Shown: piece by piece, positions 46,353-59,529 of the stretch
Layout of the letters: each line of letters starts with the position of its first letter
How positions within the stretch are numbered: the stretch's first letter is position 1
Made by a program: the position numbers and the translations under genes
Notes under the pieces: generated by a model
Database searches by the model: none
Seen by the model: the letters and a program-made list of their open reading frames with translations, nothing else
What the model was told of the DNA's origin: nothing
DNA from: Pyrenochaeta sp. MPI-SDFR-AT-0127
Lineage: Eukaryota; Ascomycota; Dothideomycetes; Pleosporales; Cucurbitariaceae
DNA length: 64,000 bases
Reading direction: 5' to 3'
Assembly: GCA_020747015.1 (NCBI GenBank)
Contig: JAGTJM010000043.1
Location: 186,001-250,000, forward strand

Positions 46353-48323
46353 ATGTCGCGACGCTACCCGACTGCTGAGCTCTATGAGGAGCGTGAGCGC
46401 GACTTTTACCGCAATGGCAACCGCAGCGACCGCAACTACGAGGAGCTGGACATTGAGCTGCGTCGAGGCGGAGATCCTCGCCGCAGCGCCCCGGACTTTC
46501 TGCGCGACGACTACAACCGCCCAACCGCCGGCCCACTGGTAGTTCGCTCCCGTGAGGATGACTTCGCAAGAGGACCCCGCAGCGCACGCACTTTCGACGA
46601 TGACACACGCTCGGTCCGAAGTGCCCGGCCACCCCCTCCCTCCAGCGTGAGGGGCATTGAGCGGGACGACATCAGCATACGACACAGCGATGCTGGCGAG
46701 CGCCGCCGCCCCAGAGAAGTCGATGCCGAGGAGACAGACATCACCATCAGGCGCCGTGAGCAGTCGCGCCCCAGACAGCCGGAGCACCGAGAAGTCGAGC
46801 GCGAAGACATTGTTTTCCGCCGTGGTGACGGCCCCCCGGCTGGCCGCGCACGCCAGGTTGATTCTGACGATGTGCGCTTTCGAGGCCGCCGTGGCAGCGA
46901 CCACGGCATAGATATCCGCGCCTCTCGCAGGGAGATCAGCCGCAACGGCAGAGACGTTTCGGCTGAGAGGGGCACCATCCGCTTCCAGGAGCGTGACGGC
47001 AACTTTGAGCTGCGCGCCAAACACAACGAGTTCAGCCGCGATGGCAGAGACACCAGCAGGGAGAGAAGTTCCTTGACGATTAGAGGCCGAGAAAGGAGTC
47101 TTCCACCGCCACGCTCACGAGGCGAGTTGGTGGCCCGCGAGCGTGAGGAATTCGTCATCCGCCGCCCGCGCGATGACTCGCCGCCTCCAAATCCCCGTGA
47201 AATCATCAGGGATGAGATCATCATCAGGCGTAAGGAAGAGCGCGCACCCTCGCCATCTCCCTCACCACCTCCTCCACCGCCTCCACCAGCGCCAGAACCC
47301 GAAATCCGACCTCCCATCATCCAGGAAATCATCACTCATCACCGACACATTGATCATGGTAAGGATGCTAATCCATAGCAACTACCTGCGTAATTACTCA
47401 CATTTCACAGGCGTCATAAGGGCCCGTACCCCAACACCACCACCCCCGCCCTCTCCCCCTTCCCCAGTCCGCGAGACCTTGGAGATCGAGATCAACCGGA
47501 AAGAGTAAGTAACCCCATTGGCGTTCTCCCAATCCTAGCTAACACGTCTCAGGAGCCGCAGTCGGGGACGAGGCAGAGAATTTGAGGAGCTTGACATCGA
47601 TATCAATCTCAACCGTGATCGCAGCAGGGGCGACGAGCTTCAGGTACGTCAACGCGAGCGGTTGTTCAGTCCACCCAGGCGAAGCCACACAGCACCCATC
47701 CACGACTCCGACTTTGATTTGGAAGCCGAGTACTACAACCGTAAAGCACTCGAGCGAGCCTATCCTGGCGAGGCGTGGAATGGAGCAACCAAAGATTGGT
47801 CTATCGTCGATGTTCCCCCAGGCACCAACCGTGTGCGCATGGACGGTATTGGCGGTGGAGCACAGGAGATCACCTGGCAGCGATATAATGGCGTTCGACG
47901 ATCTAAATTTATCAGCGGTGACGATGAACGCGCCACTGACTTCAGCAATCAGGGCCCCGTTAAGCCAAGGAAGAAGGACATGTGGACGGAGATCACCAAA
48001 GATCTCGTAATCAGGGAAGCCATTGACTCAATGGGCTACTCATGTGAGGAGACTGACGACTTTTTCTACGTCATGGAGTATCTGCGATATGTATGTGTCC
48101 ATGCCGAGCCTTGGAATTTTCTGATATACTGACACGTGAGCAGGAAGATGTTTTGCACCTTGTGGAAGTCTCAGACAGCATTCGCGCCAAACGCAAGAGC
48201 CGCATTCGTGAGATTGAGTTTGAGCGTAAGGAAATCCGCGACTCACGGCCCGCAGGCTACGACGAGCGATTCTACGAGCATGAGGTTTCCTTTGATAGCC
48301 GCCGCAGCCGCGGATACCGTTAA
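46353..48323 (+). CDS. Arg-rich repeat protein with conserved C-terminal domain (DUF8035-like)
   Basis: Four exons, 46353-47358, 47411-47504, 47553-48090 and 48144-48323, give 605 residues. The first about 390 residues are highly charged (Arg, Glu, Asp) with a recurring short motif of the form acidic-D-I-x-I/F-R-R. Examples are ELDIELRR, DDISIRH, ETDITIRRR, EDIVFRR, EEFVIRR and DEIIIRR. A polyproline tract follows (about 47260-47300 and 47430-47470). The C-terminal about 200 residues are globular (ATKDWSIVDVPPGTNRVRMDG, KDMWTEITKDLVIREAIDSM, ETDDFFYVMEYLRYEDVLHL) and match a domain I know only as a conserved ascomycete domain of unknown function. No signal peptide or membrane segment. The role is unknown. 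Confidence 0.87.
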
Positions 48324-49619
48324 ATTCGGGGCATGACGGATCATTTGCGCAAAGTTGGCGCACACAGTCGTCTATCTTGCGAGGTTGGGACTCGAGGATG
48401 AGCGGAACCGGCCTTGGAGCGAAGTCTGATTTTAAAACATACGGACGTACGGGTTTCTGCGAGATGATGGCCCAGCCCGACGCGTTCGACGTCTCCACTC
48501 TTCCGAGAGACAAGCTCAGACTGTCTCCCAGCGTTGTTTGATGGACAAAAGTCTTAGGTTGATACGTGCGATATGAAATCATGGTCCGCGACGAGGACAC
48601 GGCCGGGTGCGTTTGCATGCCCTAATGACTATAACGATTATGACCAGCATACCCGGAGTGAGTAAGAGGTGGCTTGCACTTTTCGGTCTTTGTTTTCTTT
48701 TCTTTTTGTCCTAATTCGGCAGTTTACGGGTCTTGATTGGGGCCAGGGCTTGCTTATGGGACATTGAATGCAGTTTAGGCGATTGGGGGGTACATACTTT
48801 TCTTCTTCATTTCGAAATTCAAATATGGTTGCAAAATCAATAACTTGGCACACAAGTGTATGAATAGATACACATGCAATATCCTGGCGACCTTGCACAT
48901 CTGAAGGCGCGCAGTTGTATGCATCCCCCCCAAAGCGGCTGCCAAAGCAAGGGCAGACTCTGACCACAAGTTCATTGAATTGTGCACTTTGCCTGCCTCC
49001 CCGCCCTTGTGTCCCAGTGGCCCTTGGCCTTCACCCACTTTTAAACAGACCCCCCCAAACAAGCGAGGCTGATTCCTGCATCTGTCAACTGACGCCCGCA
49101 GGTAGCTAAATTGTTACGCCCAGCAGAGCATGCTATTAATACGCTCCAACATTCTTGCATCGGAGGCGCCAACCACGCTTCTACTTGGCACCCAGCGCGC
49201 CGTGGTTGGCTGCCGGCCATGCGCCTCGCATACTGATGAAACCCCTGACTGACGGCTAAGCGCCCAAGGGCTCGAAAAAGAGTTTACACCCGCCCGCCTT
49301 ATTGGAGAGTTGCGCAACGTGAGACGTGCATTGGTCGGATCGGGAAGCGCGGGCGACTGGGCCAGAACTGTTTCATCATGGACGTGAGGGTGCGAAATGG
49401 TGTTGGCAATTGGGCGTGGGTGCTTGGTACCTGGTATAAGGTTGTGTCGCGCACCTCTGGGGCGAATGCGCTGGCTGTCAGCTGTGTGTGTGTACTCCTG
49501 TTTATTCGTGATTGCTCTATACTGCCGTCGCCGTCCTTTTGCTTTCGACTGTTCCTGCATCCAGCGATTTTTATTTTCTTTCTCCGTTTCTTGACGTTTT
49601 GTACATGCGCTGAGTGAAC
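48324..49619. other. intergenic, no gene recognised
   Basis: About 1.3 kb between two rightward genes. Only short unconvincing frames occur. T-rich stretches near 48690-48720 and 49550-49600 may be terminator- and promoter-associated. Confidence 0.55.
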
Positions 49620-51247
49620 ATGTTGGGTATGTGCGCACGACTCGGTGCGCTGGTTGCGCTACTAGCCTGTATGTATACCCACACTACACCAACAATCCAC
49701 CAACACATGGAATCACCACAGCTCTCTCAAAATCTCTGCTAATAGCACTGCTAGACCTCCCGTCCCTCGTCTCAGCACAAAACTTCTCCACGGCTACGGC
49801 ATCGACCTTCTTCCTTGCCGAGACAGAAACCCAGTTCTCAGTCAATGTTGCCAATGACTCGAGCGATGTCTTCATGTACTTCTCTAGTCCCGCGTACTCG
49901 TGGGTTGGCGTGGGGTTTGGAGAAAAGATGGAGAATAGTTTGATGTTTGTCATGTACCCCAACGAGAATGGCGATAGTACGTTCTCTATTTCCTGGCACT
50001 CTTCTACTACACTATTTGCTCACTTCTCCCAGACGTCACCATCTCTCCTCGCCTGGGCAGCAAAGCCTCGGAACCAACTTTCACGCCAAACGTTGAGATT
50101 GAAGTACTCCCCGAGACTAAAGTCAACGACTCCATGCTCATCCTCCATGCACGCTGCCGTAACTGCCGCGTCTGGCCAAGTGGCTTCCTCGACATCAAAT
50201 CTACCGCTCATCCCATGATCTATGCTTTCGGCCATGGACACAGCCTGTACTCCGACTCCCCTTCTGCCGACTTGAAACGCCATATTCGCTACGGTCACTT
50301 CACCATGGATCTCGAAGCTGCAACGGGCACGGGTGGTGTGCCAGCAAAGACCAACGCACTACAGGGTGTAAAGCTTGTGGGCCGGATGACGCGAGATCAC
50401 GATAGGAAGAACCTTGCGCATGCGATTGTGGGCTGTTTGGCCCTGTTTTTGATCTGGCCGCTCAATGTCATTGTCGCTGGATTCTTCAAGAATATCAAGA
50501 TTCACGTGGGCATCAGTGTTGTCGTGTTGGCCTTCTTGGTAACGAGTTATGCCTTGGGCATTGCTACAAGCGGGCAGTATAATCGCGTAAGTTTGAGTTC
50601 TTTTTCGACCTTTCCATTTGCATGAGCATGTTTACTGACAATCCTCATAGTCCAAAAGCTACACCACACCTCATCAGATCACCGCTTTTATCTCCCTCCT
50701 TCCCATCCTACTGCTGAGCATTCTCCCCATTCCATCACTCTCAAAGCTCCATGCCAAAATCCCACGCCTGCACACACCACTCAGCTCCATCACTTTCGTC
50801 GCCCTCGTACTCACAGGCGGTCTCGGCCTGCATCTTTCGTCGCAAGCACGCCCAGTAATCCTCGGCTACACCGCCGTCGCACTCATGGTCTTCCTCTTCA
50901 ACACCGTCCTGCAAACCTGCATCAAGAAACGCGGATCAGCATACGCACGAGCCGCGAACCGCCGACGACTAGGCGAGGAAGACGACCGCGAGATCATCCT
51001 CGGAAAGATGGAGGAGTCTAGAAGTGGGAGCTCTGCAAGCCTCGGATCCGCCCCACCAGGGTATGGGCACACATACACTGGTGCCTACGCAAATGCAACC
51101 GAGAACAGAGAATTCGGCGCAGATGGCCAGCAGCAACAAAGAAGCCCTGGCCGAAACAACGGCTACTACGGCGGCGGAACAATGCCAGGTCCGCAGTATT
51201 TGCTCAACATGCATCCGGGGGTTCCCGTGCAGGTAAACAGAATGTAA
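49620..51247 (+). CDS. DOMON / cytochrome b561-type membrane protein
   Basis: Four exons, 49620-49668, 49746-49976, 50033-50586 and 50651-51247, give 476 residues with all phases closing. The signal peptide runs MLGMCARLGALVALLAS to VSAQN. A DOMON domain like the cytochrome domain of cellobiose dehydrogenase follows (YSWVGVGFGEKMENSLMFVMY; MIYAFGHGHSLYSDS, with Met and His that could ligate haem). A b561-like membrane part comes next (NLAHAIVGCLALFLIWPLN, KIHVGISVVVLAFLVTSYALG, HQITAFISLLPILLLSIL and two further segments). The cytosolic tail is polar and Gln/Gly-rich. Such proteins are thought to move electrons across the plasma membrane, for example for metal reduction or redox support of wall enzymes. 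The partner is unknown. Confidence 0.9.
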
Positions 51248-52643
51248 AGCGTCCCTTATGAAACATGTGTACGACTAGCATGAGCTTTTATTCACGGCGT
51301 TTTGTTTTTCTTCCTTTCCAGGGCAGTTTCTGCCTTCTGCCATCTTTCTTTCTTGGAAGTTTGGGTTTTCTGCAAAGTTGCGCTTTATGTGGCGTTGGGA
51401 GGTTGCGTGAGATACCAGGTCTGCGAGTGTTGCATTTCTTGAGGAGTTTCTGATGTATTGTAGTTCATTCGCATAGTTCAAAGCAGCATTGATGATGAAA
51501 TTCGACATCTCCAAGCATTCCTTAAATCGTTCAGATTTGTTTCTTCAATCAAATCGGTGTTAGCCTTGGCTTGAAGATGTCACATGATGAAAGCTTATCC
51601 ATCCAGAAGCTTTTACACATGCTTCCAAGGAATATTCGTGTAATCCTAGATTAACGTTACAACAACTTTCTCTGTGTACCTACGATTCACAACAGCCACA
51701 GTGATATTGCTGTAGTGATACCGCCATCTACTCTAAGCCTAGAGCTTTGCCATGTCTTATTCAAATTTTTGCTGTTTTAGGGCGAGAGAGGGAGCAAAGT
51801 AATTCGGAGACGCTCTACGTTCTTAAACGCTAGGGTCGCCGCACAATTTCGGTGAATCTCCAAGTCATAATAGTGCCGAAGTCTATGTCATGTATGGTGT
51901 GATTTCCATCTCCTAGCACGCGTTACGATACGTCGCATCCTATGCCATGGTTCTTACGTCATTGGTAAGGCCTCCCTTTTCTTACCTAAAAAGTTCGAGA
52001 GCTCCGTATGTTCAAGTCTTTCTCTATTCACTGTTCAATTCTAGGCATTACGACCACTTCAGCAGACTGTGTAAACCATCGCTGAGCTACCTAAGGACAT
52101 ATGTGTTTGTTTTCTTGAACATCTCAAGGAAGCCATGTAACTCAACTACCAATGACGCAAGAACGCTATATAGTCAATGTCTGGTATGTCAACGACAAAA
52201 ATAGTGTTGTGATTGTATATTGAAGACTGCGTTCTAGCCCAGAATTCTTACTACTTTCACGCTTTCAGGTAGTCCTCTCAATGACCTACTGCTTGAGTAT
52301 ACTTTTGGAATCCGAACTTTCCAAGCCAAGACGGACTGTAAGTTTCGGGTTAAGAATTTCGGTTTAGAGGCTAGCGCTAGTCGTAAGAGAACAAGTCAAG
52401 AAGATCACTAATTTCCCATCCTAACAGGGTAGCTAGATATTAAATGGGGAGGGGAGAGGTTTCCCCGAATCGCCGGACGGACGAAACATCATGACACGCG
52501 CAGCAAGATTTCGGATTTAAAGATCACGTCGTTCCCGTTTTCATTTCAACTTGAGAAGTCTGGTTTCGATCAATATTTGCGATTCACTGACCAGGCTGCT
52601 TTTCAGTCCTCAATCCAAATACTTTTTTGTGCATAATACAAAC
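51248..52643. other. intergenic, no gene recognised
   Basis: About 1.4 kb of visibly more AT-rich sequence. No frame is convincing. It should include the 3' end of the DOMON gene and the promoter of the dienelactone hydrolase. Confidence 0.55.
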
Positions 52644-53642
52644 ATGCGTTCTACTCGCGGATTTGTTGCTCTCTGTGGCATATTTACGGCTGTAAATGCC
52701 TATGTACAGCTTCCTGGAGATATCATTAAGCACACTGGAGTGCCTGTTGGAAGAGAAGAGAAACACGACAATAGTAGGCCAACTCTCTCTCTCAACAAAG
52801 AAGGGTCTAATTCAAAGTTTAGTTACCATTTACGTCAGCCCAGCAAAGTGGTCTCGAAAACCCGACGTCGCCGTAGTGTATCTGACGGATGCCTTTGGTC
52901 TTCCGCTTCTGGAGAACAAATTGTAAGATCTCCAATTCCCTTGTGGTTTGCCAATCTAGACCACTGACGGATACCTCACCTACAGGCTAGCCGACAGCTT
53001 TGCCCGAGCTGGGTTCGCAACCTTTGCGCCTGATATCTTCAACGGCGATCCTGCGCCGGAAGACATCGACAATGACGGCGCAGCAGCTTTCATCGGCAGA
53101 CACGGTGTCAATGTGACTGACCCGATCATCGAAAAGACTATCAAGTACTTGCGCGAGAAGCGCGGGTTCAAGCAGATCGCCATTACGGGCTACTGCTTCG
53201 GCGGCCGATATGCCTTCCGCTTTTTGGCCGAGGGTCGCGGGGCTGATATCGGCTATGCAGCGCACCCTAGTTTCCTTCAAGATGATGAGGTTCTCGCGAT
53301 CAATGGACCGGCAAGCATTGCCGCAGCAGGTATGTGTAGCACTGTAATGTTTCTTTCCTTGTATATCTTTATAGCGCTGTTGCCATACTACTATAGTCGA
53401 CTCAGACCTCCTCATGCTAATAATCATGCTACACAGAGGTTGATACTTTATTCGAGGCGCAACGCCGATGGGTAGTTGAGGGTCTGCTCGGCCAGACAAA
53501 GCAGCCATTTCAGATAGCCTTGTACTCTGGAACGCAACACGGTTTCGGCACGCGCGCAAATATCTCTGATGCGGAGCAGAAGTTTGGAAAGGAGGAAGCC
53601 TTCTTCCAAGCTGTACGTTGGTTCTACAACTGGTCGAAATGA
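52644..53642 (+). CDS. secreted dienelactone hydrolase family protein
   Basis: Four exons, 52644-52773, 52823-52922, 52986-53329 and 53437-53642, give 259 residues. A signal peptide (MRSTRGFVALCGIFTAVNAY) precedes the alpha/beta hydrolase: ITIYVSPAK, VVYLTDAFGLPLLENKLLAD and ITGYCFGGRYA with the nucleophile Cys in G-x-C-x-G-G. ALYSGTQHGFGTR carries the catalytic His. The third triad residue (Asp) is not obvious. Family members open lactone rings such as dienelactone from aromatic degradation, but many fungal secreted members have unknown substrates. The CC-x-G-x-x-H-x-G opening typical of many fungal members is altered here to DIIKHTGVPVGREEK. The product should be extracellular. Confidence 0.88.
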
Positions 53643-54189
53643 GCTCGATGAATTATAATGTTGCGACCAGCCATAATCTGGTGTAGACAGACATTGATAA
53701 TTGGGTTTCCGAAATGCCTCAAAGACGTAAGTAAGGTTTATATCCTCCAGGCTGATAACTCGATACATACCCAACTAATGAGCTGTGCACCTTGCCAAAT
53801 CTCCCACACAAATTGATAGATTGCTCAACAACTACGTAGTCAGATAGTAAAATAATAATAGATGACATGGTTCACAAGTGAGTGGCCAGCAAAGCGAGTG
53901 TCCTGAATCTGCCAAGCTTGGGGTCTGTAAGTGTTCATGGCTATAACTTTAGCTATACTATGCTTGATTAGAATATACCAATGCTGTACTAGGCTCTGAT
54001 GGATATAGCTCATTTTGTTTACGGAGAATAGGAGATATAAGCTATCTTTCTCTTAAACTCGTGTGTCCCAAGGGAGGCCTTTGCTGCCGCTTTGAAACTT
54101 GGCGACATGACGCGGCGCGACAAGACGCACATCACGGCTGCAAGTGTAGTCTGATTGGTTACCTTGCCCAAATTTAGATTGAAACAGTC
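53643..54189. other. short intergenic region before the HET pseudogene
   Basis: About 550 bp of AT-rich sequence with no recognisable feature. Confidence 0.5.
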
Positions 54190-56172
54190 GATCTGAACCC
54201 GAATTCCGGAGGTTCGATACATTTGATAGACTTGGAGCTTGGAGAACAAGACAGTTATATTATGATGGCCATAGACATCTCCAATCTGCGGGACCCTCCC
54301 CAGTATACCGCCCTTTCTTACACATGGGGAAACCCTTTAGTTCACCCATATGTAGCCGAAAGACCTTGAAGAACCGTTTGGATCGATAAAAGGCCTTTCC
54401 TCGTCACCCCTAATCTCTATGATGCAATGAATTATTGGCGCGGCTGGAGGCTTGAAACAGGAACTGCAAAGACCTTGCTGTGGGTCGACGCTATATGTAT
54501 CGACCAAAACGATTTGATTGAGCGCAATCATCAAGTGGGACTCATAGGCCAAATTTACTCGAATGCAACGCTGGTCTTGACATGGGGAGGAAAGTCTGAC
54601 GAGGATGCGCAGATAGTATCCAAGCTAATTTCCAGGCTAAGACCTGTTGTTGAACATTGGGCAGTCAGAGGAATCCAAGTTTACATATTTTCATAATCCT
54701 GATGCGCTTTTTGAGAGAGCCTGTGTGTACGCGGTCAGACGAAAGGAGTGAGAGGCTCTGGATTCGTTCTTTCACCGCCAGTACTTCAATCGTGCATGGA
54801 TTGTGCAAGAGATAGCATTCGCTAAAGGAGCCATTCTAATGTTTGGCCACTATATCATTAACTGGGATGACCTGGTGAATCTTTCAAATATGCTTGCCAG
54901 CTGCAAATGGATCCCAATCTTGGAAAGATATGCCAGACCACGCGCGAACACAGAAAGACCTATACTAACTTTCGGAGCCCCTGCAGTGTACAGTAGCGTT
55001 CGATATCTTTGTAAACAATACGGTGCCAGCTAACGTAGTCAATTACAAGACTCTACGGCACATTCAAGCGCCAGGGCGTTCTACCTCCTTCTCGAGCTTT
55101 TGCTCTATGCGACGTGGCCCTTCCGAGCGACTGATCCTCGCAATAACATATACGCCGTTTTGTCAATTGTTTCACATGTATTTCGAGCATCGTATGCAAT
55201 GACAGATGTCTTACGTCCCGACTACCGCTTGCCTGCCAGCAAAGTGTTCATCGACGTGACCCGCGAAATTGCGACCAACACAGGTAGCACACCTGTCTTT
55301 TCTCTTGTCGATCACGACTCCAAGGAAATTCCGGGCCTTCCCTCCTGGTTTCCGGATTACAGTGGTTCGAATGTTCACGCACTTGCTTGTATATGTCATA
55401 CAAGACTATATTGTGCATTCAACCTGGTTCCATATTCCCCCGAGCCAACGATCGTGGAAAATGAATTCTTCCTGTGTGCTATGCGTTGGGGCACAATGAC
55501 CTACACTGAGCTTACTGGACGCCCTTTCGTACTGGAAGGGCAGATGGACCTTTGCTTGCAACTTCCTGAGATTTATTCAAATGGTCAGACCAGAGTTGAC
55601 GCTCTTTGGCGCACGCTCATTAGGGACGCCGACGGTGAACAAAGCCCAGCACCGGCGGACATTGGGAATTCCTTTCACCAATATGTCCTTCTGGCGATAG
55701 CGGTGCGGGTACGCAAAATTCTAAAAGGTTGGGTCGTCGGACGTGAGCTTAAACTATCTAAATTTGATAGCTTGATCAAACTGAACAACAATTACGACGA
55801 ATGTCCTAATCCTTGGCTCCCAGGTGGAGATTAGGTGAGCGCCTTTTTCTATATGTTCCAAACAATCCAACAGAACTCACAAGAAAACGAGAGATTGCTC
55901 AGAGAACTCGAACAAGGAGCCCACCTGTATCTGGCCGTTCTTGATGTTATCGGTCACGGCAGGAAACTGTTTAAGACAGCTGATAATCTCCTTGTTCTTG
56001 CTCCGAATTCAGCCCAGCGTGGAGATACCATTTGGTTTTCCCAAGCTCAAGAGTGCCTTTCATCCTGCGCCATCATGAAGGCAAGCAGTACAAGCTTTAT
56101 AACCCTATCTGCATGGCTATATGCACGGTGACCTCGGAAAGTTCGATGTGCCGCTTCAACACATATCGCTAG
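54190..56172 (+). pseudogene. decayed HET-domain (heterokaryon incompatibility) gene
   Basis: Fragments of a HET protein appear in order but in different frames. They are IHLIDLELGEQDSYI and ALSYTWGN, VWIDKRPFLVTPNLYDAM, LLWVDAICIDQNDLIERNHQ, FNRAWIVQEIAFAKG, ATDPRNNIYAVLSIV and IPGLPSWFPDYS, then a late IPFVLRRH-like piece (VPFILRHHEGKQYKL). Breaks seen: in-frame TGA at 54367, a frameshift near 54685, TGA at 54749, TAA at 55031 with a frameshift before about 55080, TAG at 55832 and a frameshift near 56050. Introns could explain one or two of these but not all. An intact, only distantly similar HET gene lies 1.1 kb away. HET proteins trigger death after fusion of unlike strains, and loss of function at such loci is common. 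Confidence 0.85.
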
Positions 56173-57315
56173 TTTAGATATATGTATTTTAAACCGAAAC
56201 GCAACTAATCTCTGGAAGAGCACGGCTGATAGGATTTGTCCTAAGGATTTTGAGATTTGTTTCATGCGCTAACGTAATATACTTGTGCAAATGTCTTTGA
56301 TGTTATACTTCACTACAAGACCTCGATATTTACATTAGAACCGCGAATAGAACCGCTAAAGAAACCCCTTTGTATTGATTGAGGCAATTCATCTCAAGTT
56401 CATTATTTCTGATTCACTGTTTCTTACATGTTGCTAATCAATCGCTACACCCTATAGACCCTAGAAATTATCAATCAGCTAGCTAGATATACCTCGATGC
56501 CACCAAATAGATCCAGACATGCCCCCCGATCGGTCATGGCAGGGTCCGGATGTGGGTACAATGGGCGAGCATGAGCAACGCGGTGCTATTCAACTACATG
56601 AAGGGAATTAATGACCTGTTTCTTCAAAAGCCACAAGAGGCGAGCATCTTCCTAACGTTTGCGAGGTACTTGAAAACTCATGCTCTTGGAGGTCACCTCA
56701 CAAATATCAAGCGTGCAATTCCAAGAGTCACTGTCGCTTTTGAAGAGAGCCCCTGATTAAACCGCCTGCCATCACCCGAGCTCGCGGCAGCATCCGTTTT
56801 GGGGATCTTTGAGAGTTTCAGACTCTATCCCGAACGCACCATCGCTTAGACATGGAACAGCTCAACTTGAGCTGATAAATTTCTCTCTCCTTAAGGAGCT
56901 CCCCATAACAACCATTGCAGCGGAAGTCACGCGTTCGACTGTGATATTTAGCCATAAACTTTGCCGGCTTTTCTTTATTGTAACGACCGCATCTAAACGT
57001 GGTAGATGAAGAAAGACGATAAAACGCCAAACTTCCTCGAGTTTGGTAAGATTTGACTCTTGCAAATTCTGGAGGAAGGTTGTGTTCAGTAACAAGCATG
57101 GAAAGGATGAGGCAGAGACTGGCATACATTCAAGCAATCAATGTTCCTAAAGGAACAATCTTCTTCCCCAACAGAGGTCCTGAGTCAGGTCAGGAATGTA
57201 GCAACGGTACAACTGCGGCACTGAGCATAGCTTCTGCCGTTTGTACAAAGGAATGATACTATATTACTGTTGACTTCGAGTACAAGACTTAGCCTCGATT
57301 CCTTGGCCAATATAT
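56173..57315. other. AT-rich intergenic region between the HET pseudogene and HET gene
   Basis: About 1.1 kb with only short frames and no recognised domain. It may contain further eroded sequence. Confidence 0.5.
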
Positions 57316-59529
57316 TCACGTTAGGGCAATGGATCGAAACTCTACGTGATTGTTTCCTTCAAAGAGTTCGCCGTTCATTATCCCGTGAATATATGCTTCG
57401 CCGATGAGCATATAGCTATCGTCATGGTGTCTGCGTAGAACGAAGGGAATTTTGGCTCCCTGGAGAATCCAAATCTCATCCTCGGGCTTTACCGAACATG
57501 GCGCGAGCCCCATATGGGCATTTTCAGACCGAACAAATGACCTGGTGCTGCAGCTGACCGCAATCCGTCCCCTATATGGCACAGTCGGGGCGTAGATTAC
57601 TCTGAGAAAGTCCTCGTTCTCTATGAAAGGGTTGACTTTGGCATCTTGGCCGGCAGGATAGAGCCCGCTGAATACAGAGAAGAAGTCATCAAAGTCTTCG
57701 CGGGACGGTAATTGGTTATCGGCATCACACAGCTGCCCAAATTCCCGGTGTCCATCCCAAAAACTTGTTGCGTCGCTATGCTTCGCATTCCAGCTCCACA
57801 TCTCTTGCGCAAATTCATTTTTCAGGTAATGAATAAAAGACGGGTATAACTCATCGAAACCTACGGCGGAAGACGGCGTTGTCTCGGTGATATCGAAGTT
57901 CAGAGGGAAAGGGCTTCCGGCAGTCAATGTTTTCATGAATGCCTCCAGCCAAGTGTCGCCTGCCAGGTAGATAGGTGCTCTAGCGGCGGCTACAAGAAGT
58001 TTGCTGAATTGATGGTTGGAAATGGCGCTGGAAATATCATAAGAAGCTACAAGCTTCTCTAATTTGCTACCCCATACTCGAAGCTGAACGTCCTGAACTT
58101 GAGTGAAAATAATGGAGTTGCTCTCTCCGTTTGCGAAATCTATACACTATCACTACCTACAGGCTTTACAAACGTGGAAGAAGAGGTAGGAGAAGTGCAT
58201 ACCTGTGCAATTTTGAAACACATCAAAAGAGTTACATAAAATCAAAGCTGGTGGTTGACTCGGTGCCGCAAGGTCTGGAACCCAGGATGGGAGTCTCTGG
58301 TGTACCTGTACAGATCTGTCTTGGACAAAAGATAGCCAGGAAAGGTTTTTTAGTGATTGCAATAGGTAGGTGGCAAGATGCATGAAAACTTGTTCAGGTG
58401 TCTTGGTGTAATCTGGAGCCAGGAGATGCCACGAGTCCGGCTTGCGATATCGAGTAATCATGCCACTTGATGCGAATACACGATCGCGCTCATCGGTAGC
58501 TTTCTTTTGGCGACATTGATTTAGTACCCAAGCTAACTTTGCATTAACGAAGGACTCTTCGTCATGAAACCTAAAAGTATGTTGCAAAAGGTCAGCAATT
58601 TCTGAATCTTGAGTTATCTCGTAGATTACTCCCATACTGAACGATATATCAATTCCGAGACCTGATCCAGCGCTCGAATGACCGGTTCGCACAGATTCCG
58701 TGGTCTTCAACTTTGCGATCCACCCCCTAGTAAAAGCCAATTCTATGAAACACCCAATGTCTTGGAGAGAAAAAACAGTCTCTCCACATATCACTGCGGG
58801 GTCTCTGGAGCGAGATTGGCCCATGACCATCTCTTGAACGGTCCAAACACGATGAAACCAGGCACGAGAAAAGAATCGACCTAAGGCACCCCAATCAGAT
58901 AGCGAGAAACAGGCAATTCCAGCTGCTGAGAAAAATTCTTCATCGTTGGGTTGACGAGGAACCCAGACTTGGTCTGGCGTGTATTGCGTATTCTGGAAAG
59001 ATGATGTCTCAGAAATTTCCGAAATCATGCTGATCAGGCTTGTGGCACGAATCGAAGACTTGTCATGCCTGCCGAGCCAAATCATCACTCCAGTAGATTG
59101 GACGTAGATCCGTTGCATCATAGCAACCTGGCTGCGTCGCTCGTCCATATCATCTTGGTTGATGCAAACCGCGTCCACCCATAGACACGAGACATCGTCC
59201 GGTGGCTCATTGGTGGAGTGGCGCAATTGTTCTATTTGGAAGAGACAGTCGAAAAGATTCTCGCCAATATTGAGTGCCTTGCTGTCACATCGGATGTGAA
59301 CCGGAGATGGACGCCTTGGAACCTGCCCCTCCTCAACAATTGTTGACTTCCAAGTGTAGGAAAGGGCTATGAACGGAACATGACTATTGTCGCTGAGGTC
59401 GATGGTCCGCATGCTAACATCAAACATCATGTTCTCCGGATTGTATGAGCTAGCCGTCAAATCTAGGACGCGTATGGCATCTGGGCTAGGCAGCGGGATG
59501 TATTCGTACTTATCGGTACTGCTTTCCAT
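57316..59529 (-). CDS. HET-domain (heterokaryon incompatibility) protein
   Basis: Two exons, 59529-58203 and 58097-57316, with a 105 bp intron (donor GTATGC, acceptor TCAAG) give 702 residues. The HET domain is intact: IRVLDLTASSYN, VPFIALSYTWKS, CLWVDAVCINQDDMDERRSQ, IYVQSTGVMIWLG, and SRAWFHRVWTVQEMVM. The usual C-terminal features follow: DERDRVFASSGMI, LPSWVPDLAAPS, and DEIWILQGAKIPFVLRR with GEAYIHGIMNGE. HET proteins sense non-self after cell fusion and drive cell death. This one has no extra recognition domain such as NACHT/WD or ankyrin repeats. Which partner it senses is unknown. It is cytosolic by prediction. Confidence 0.93.

Noticed and set aside
46251..47335. Two antisense open frames (257 and 274 codons) opposite the Arg-rich gene
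   Set aside because: They arise from the biased codons of the Arg/Glu/Asp-rich sense gene, which has splice structure and a conserved C-terminal domain.
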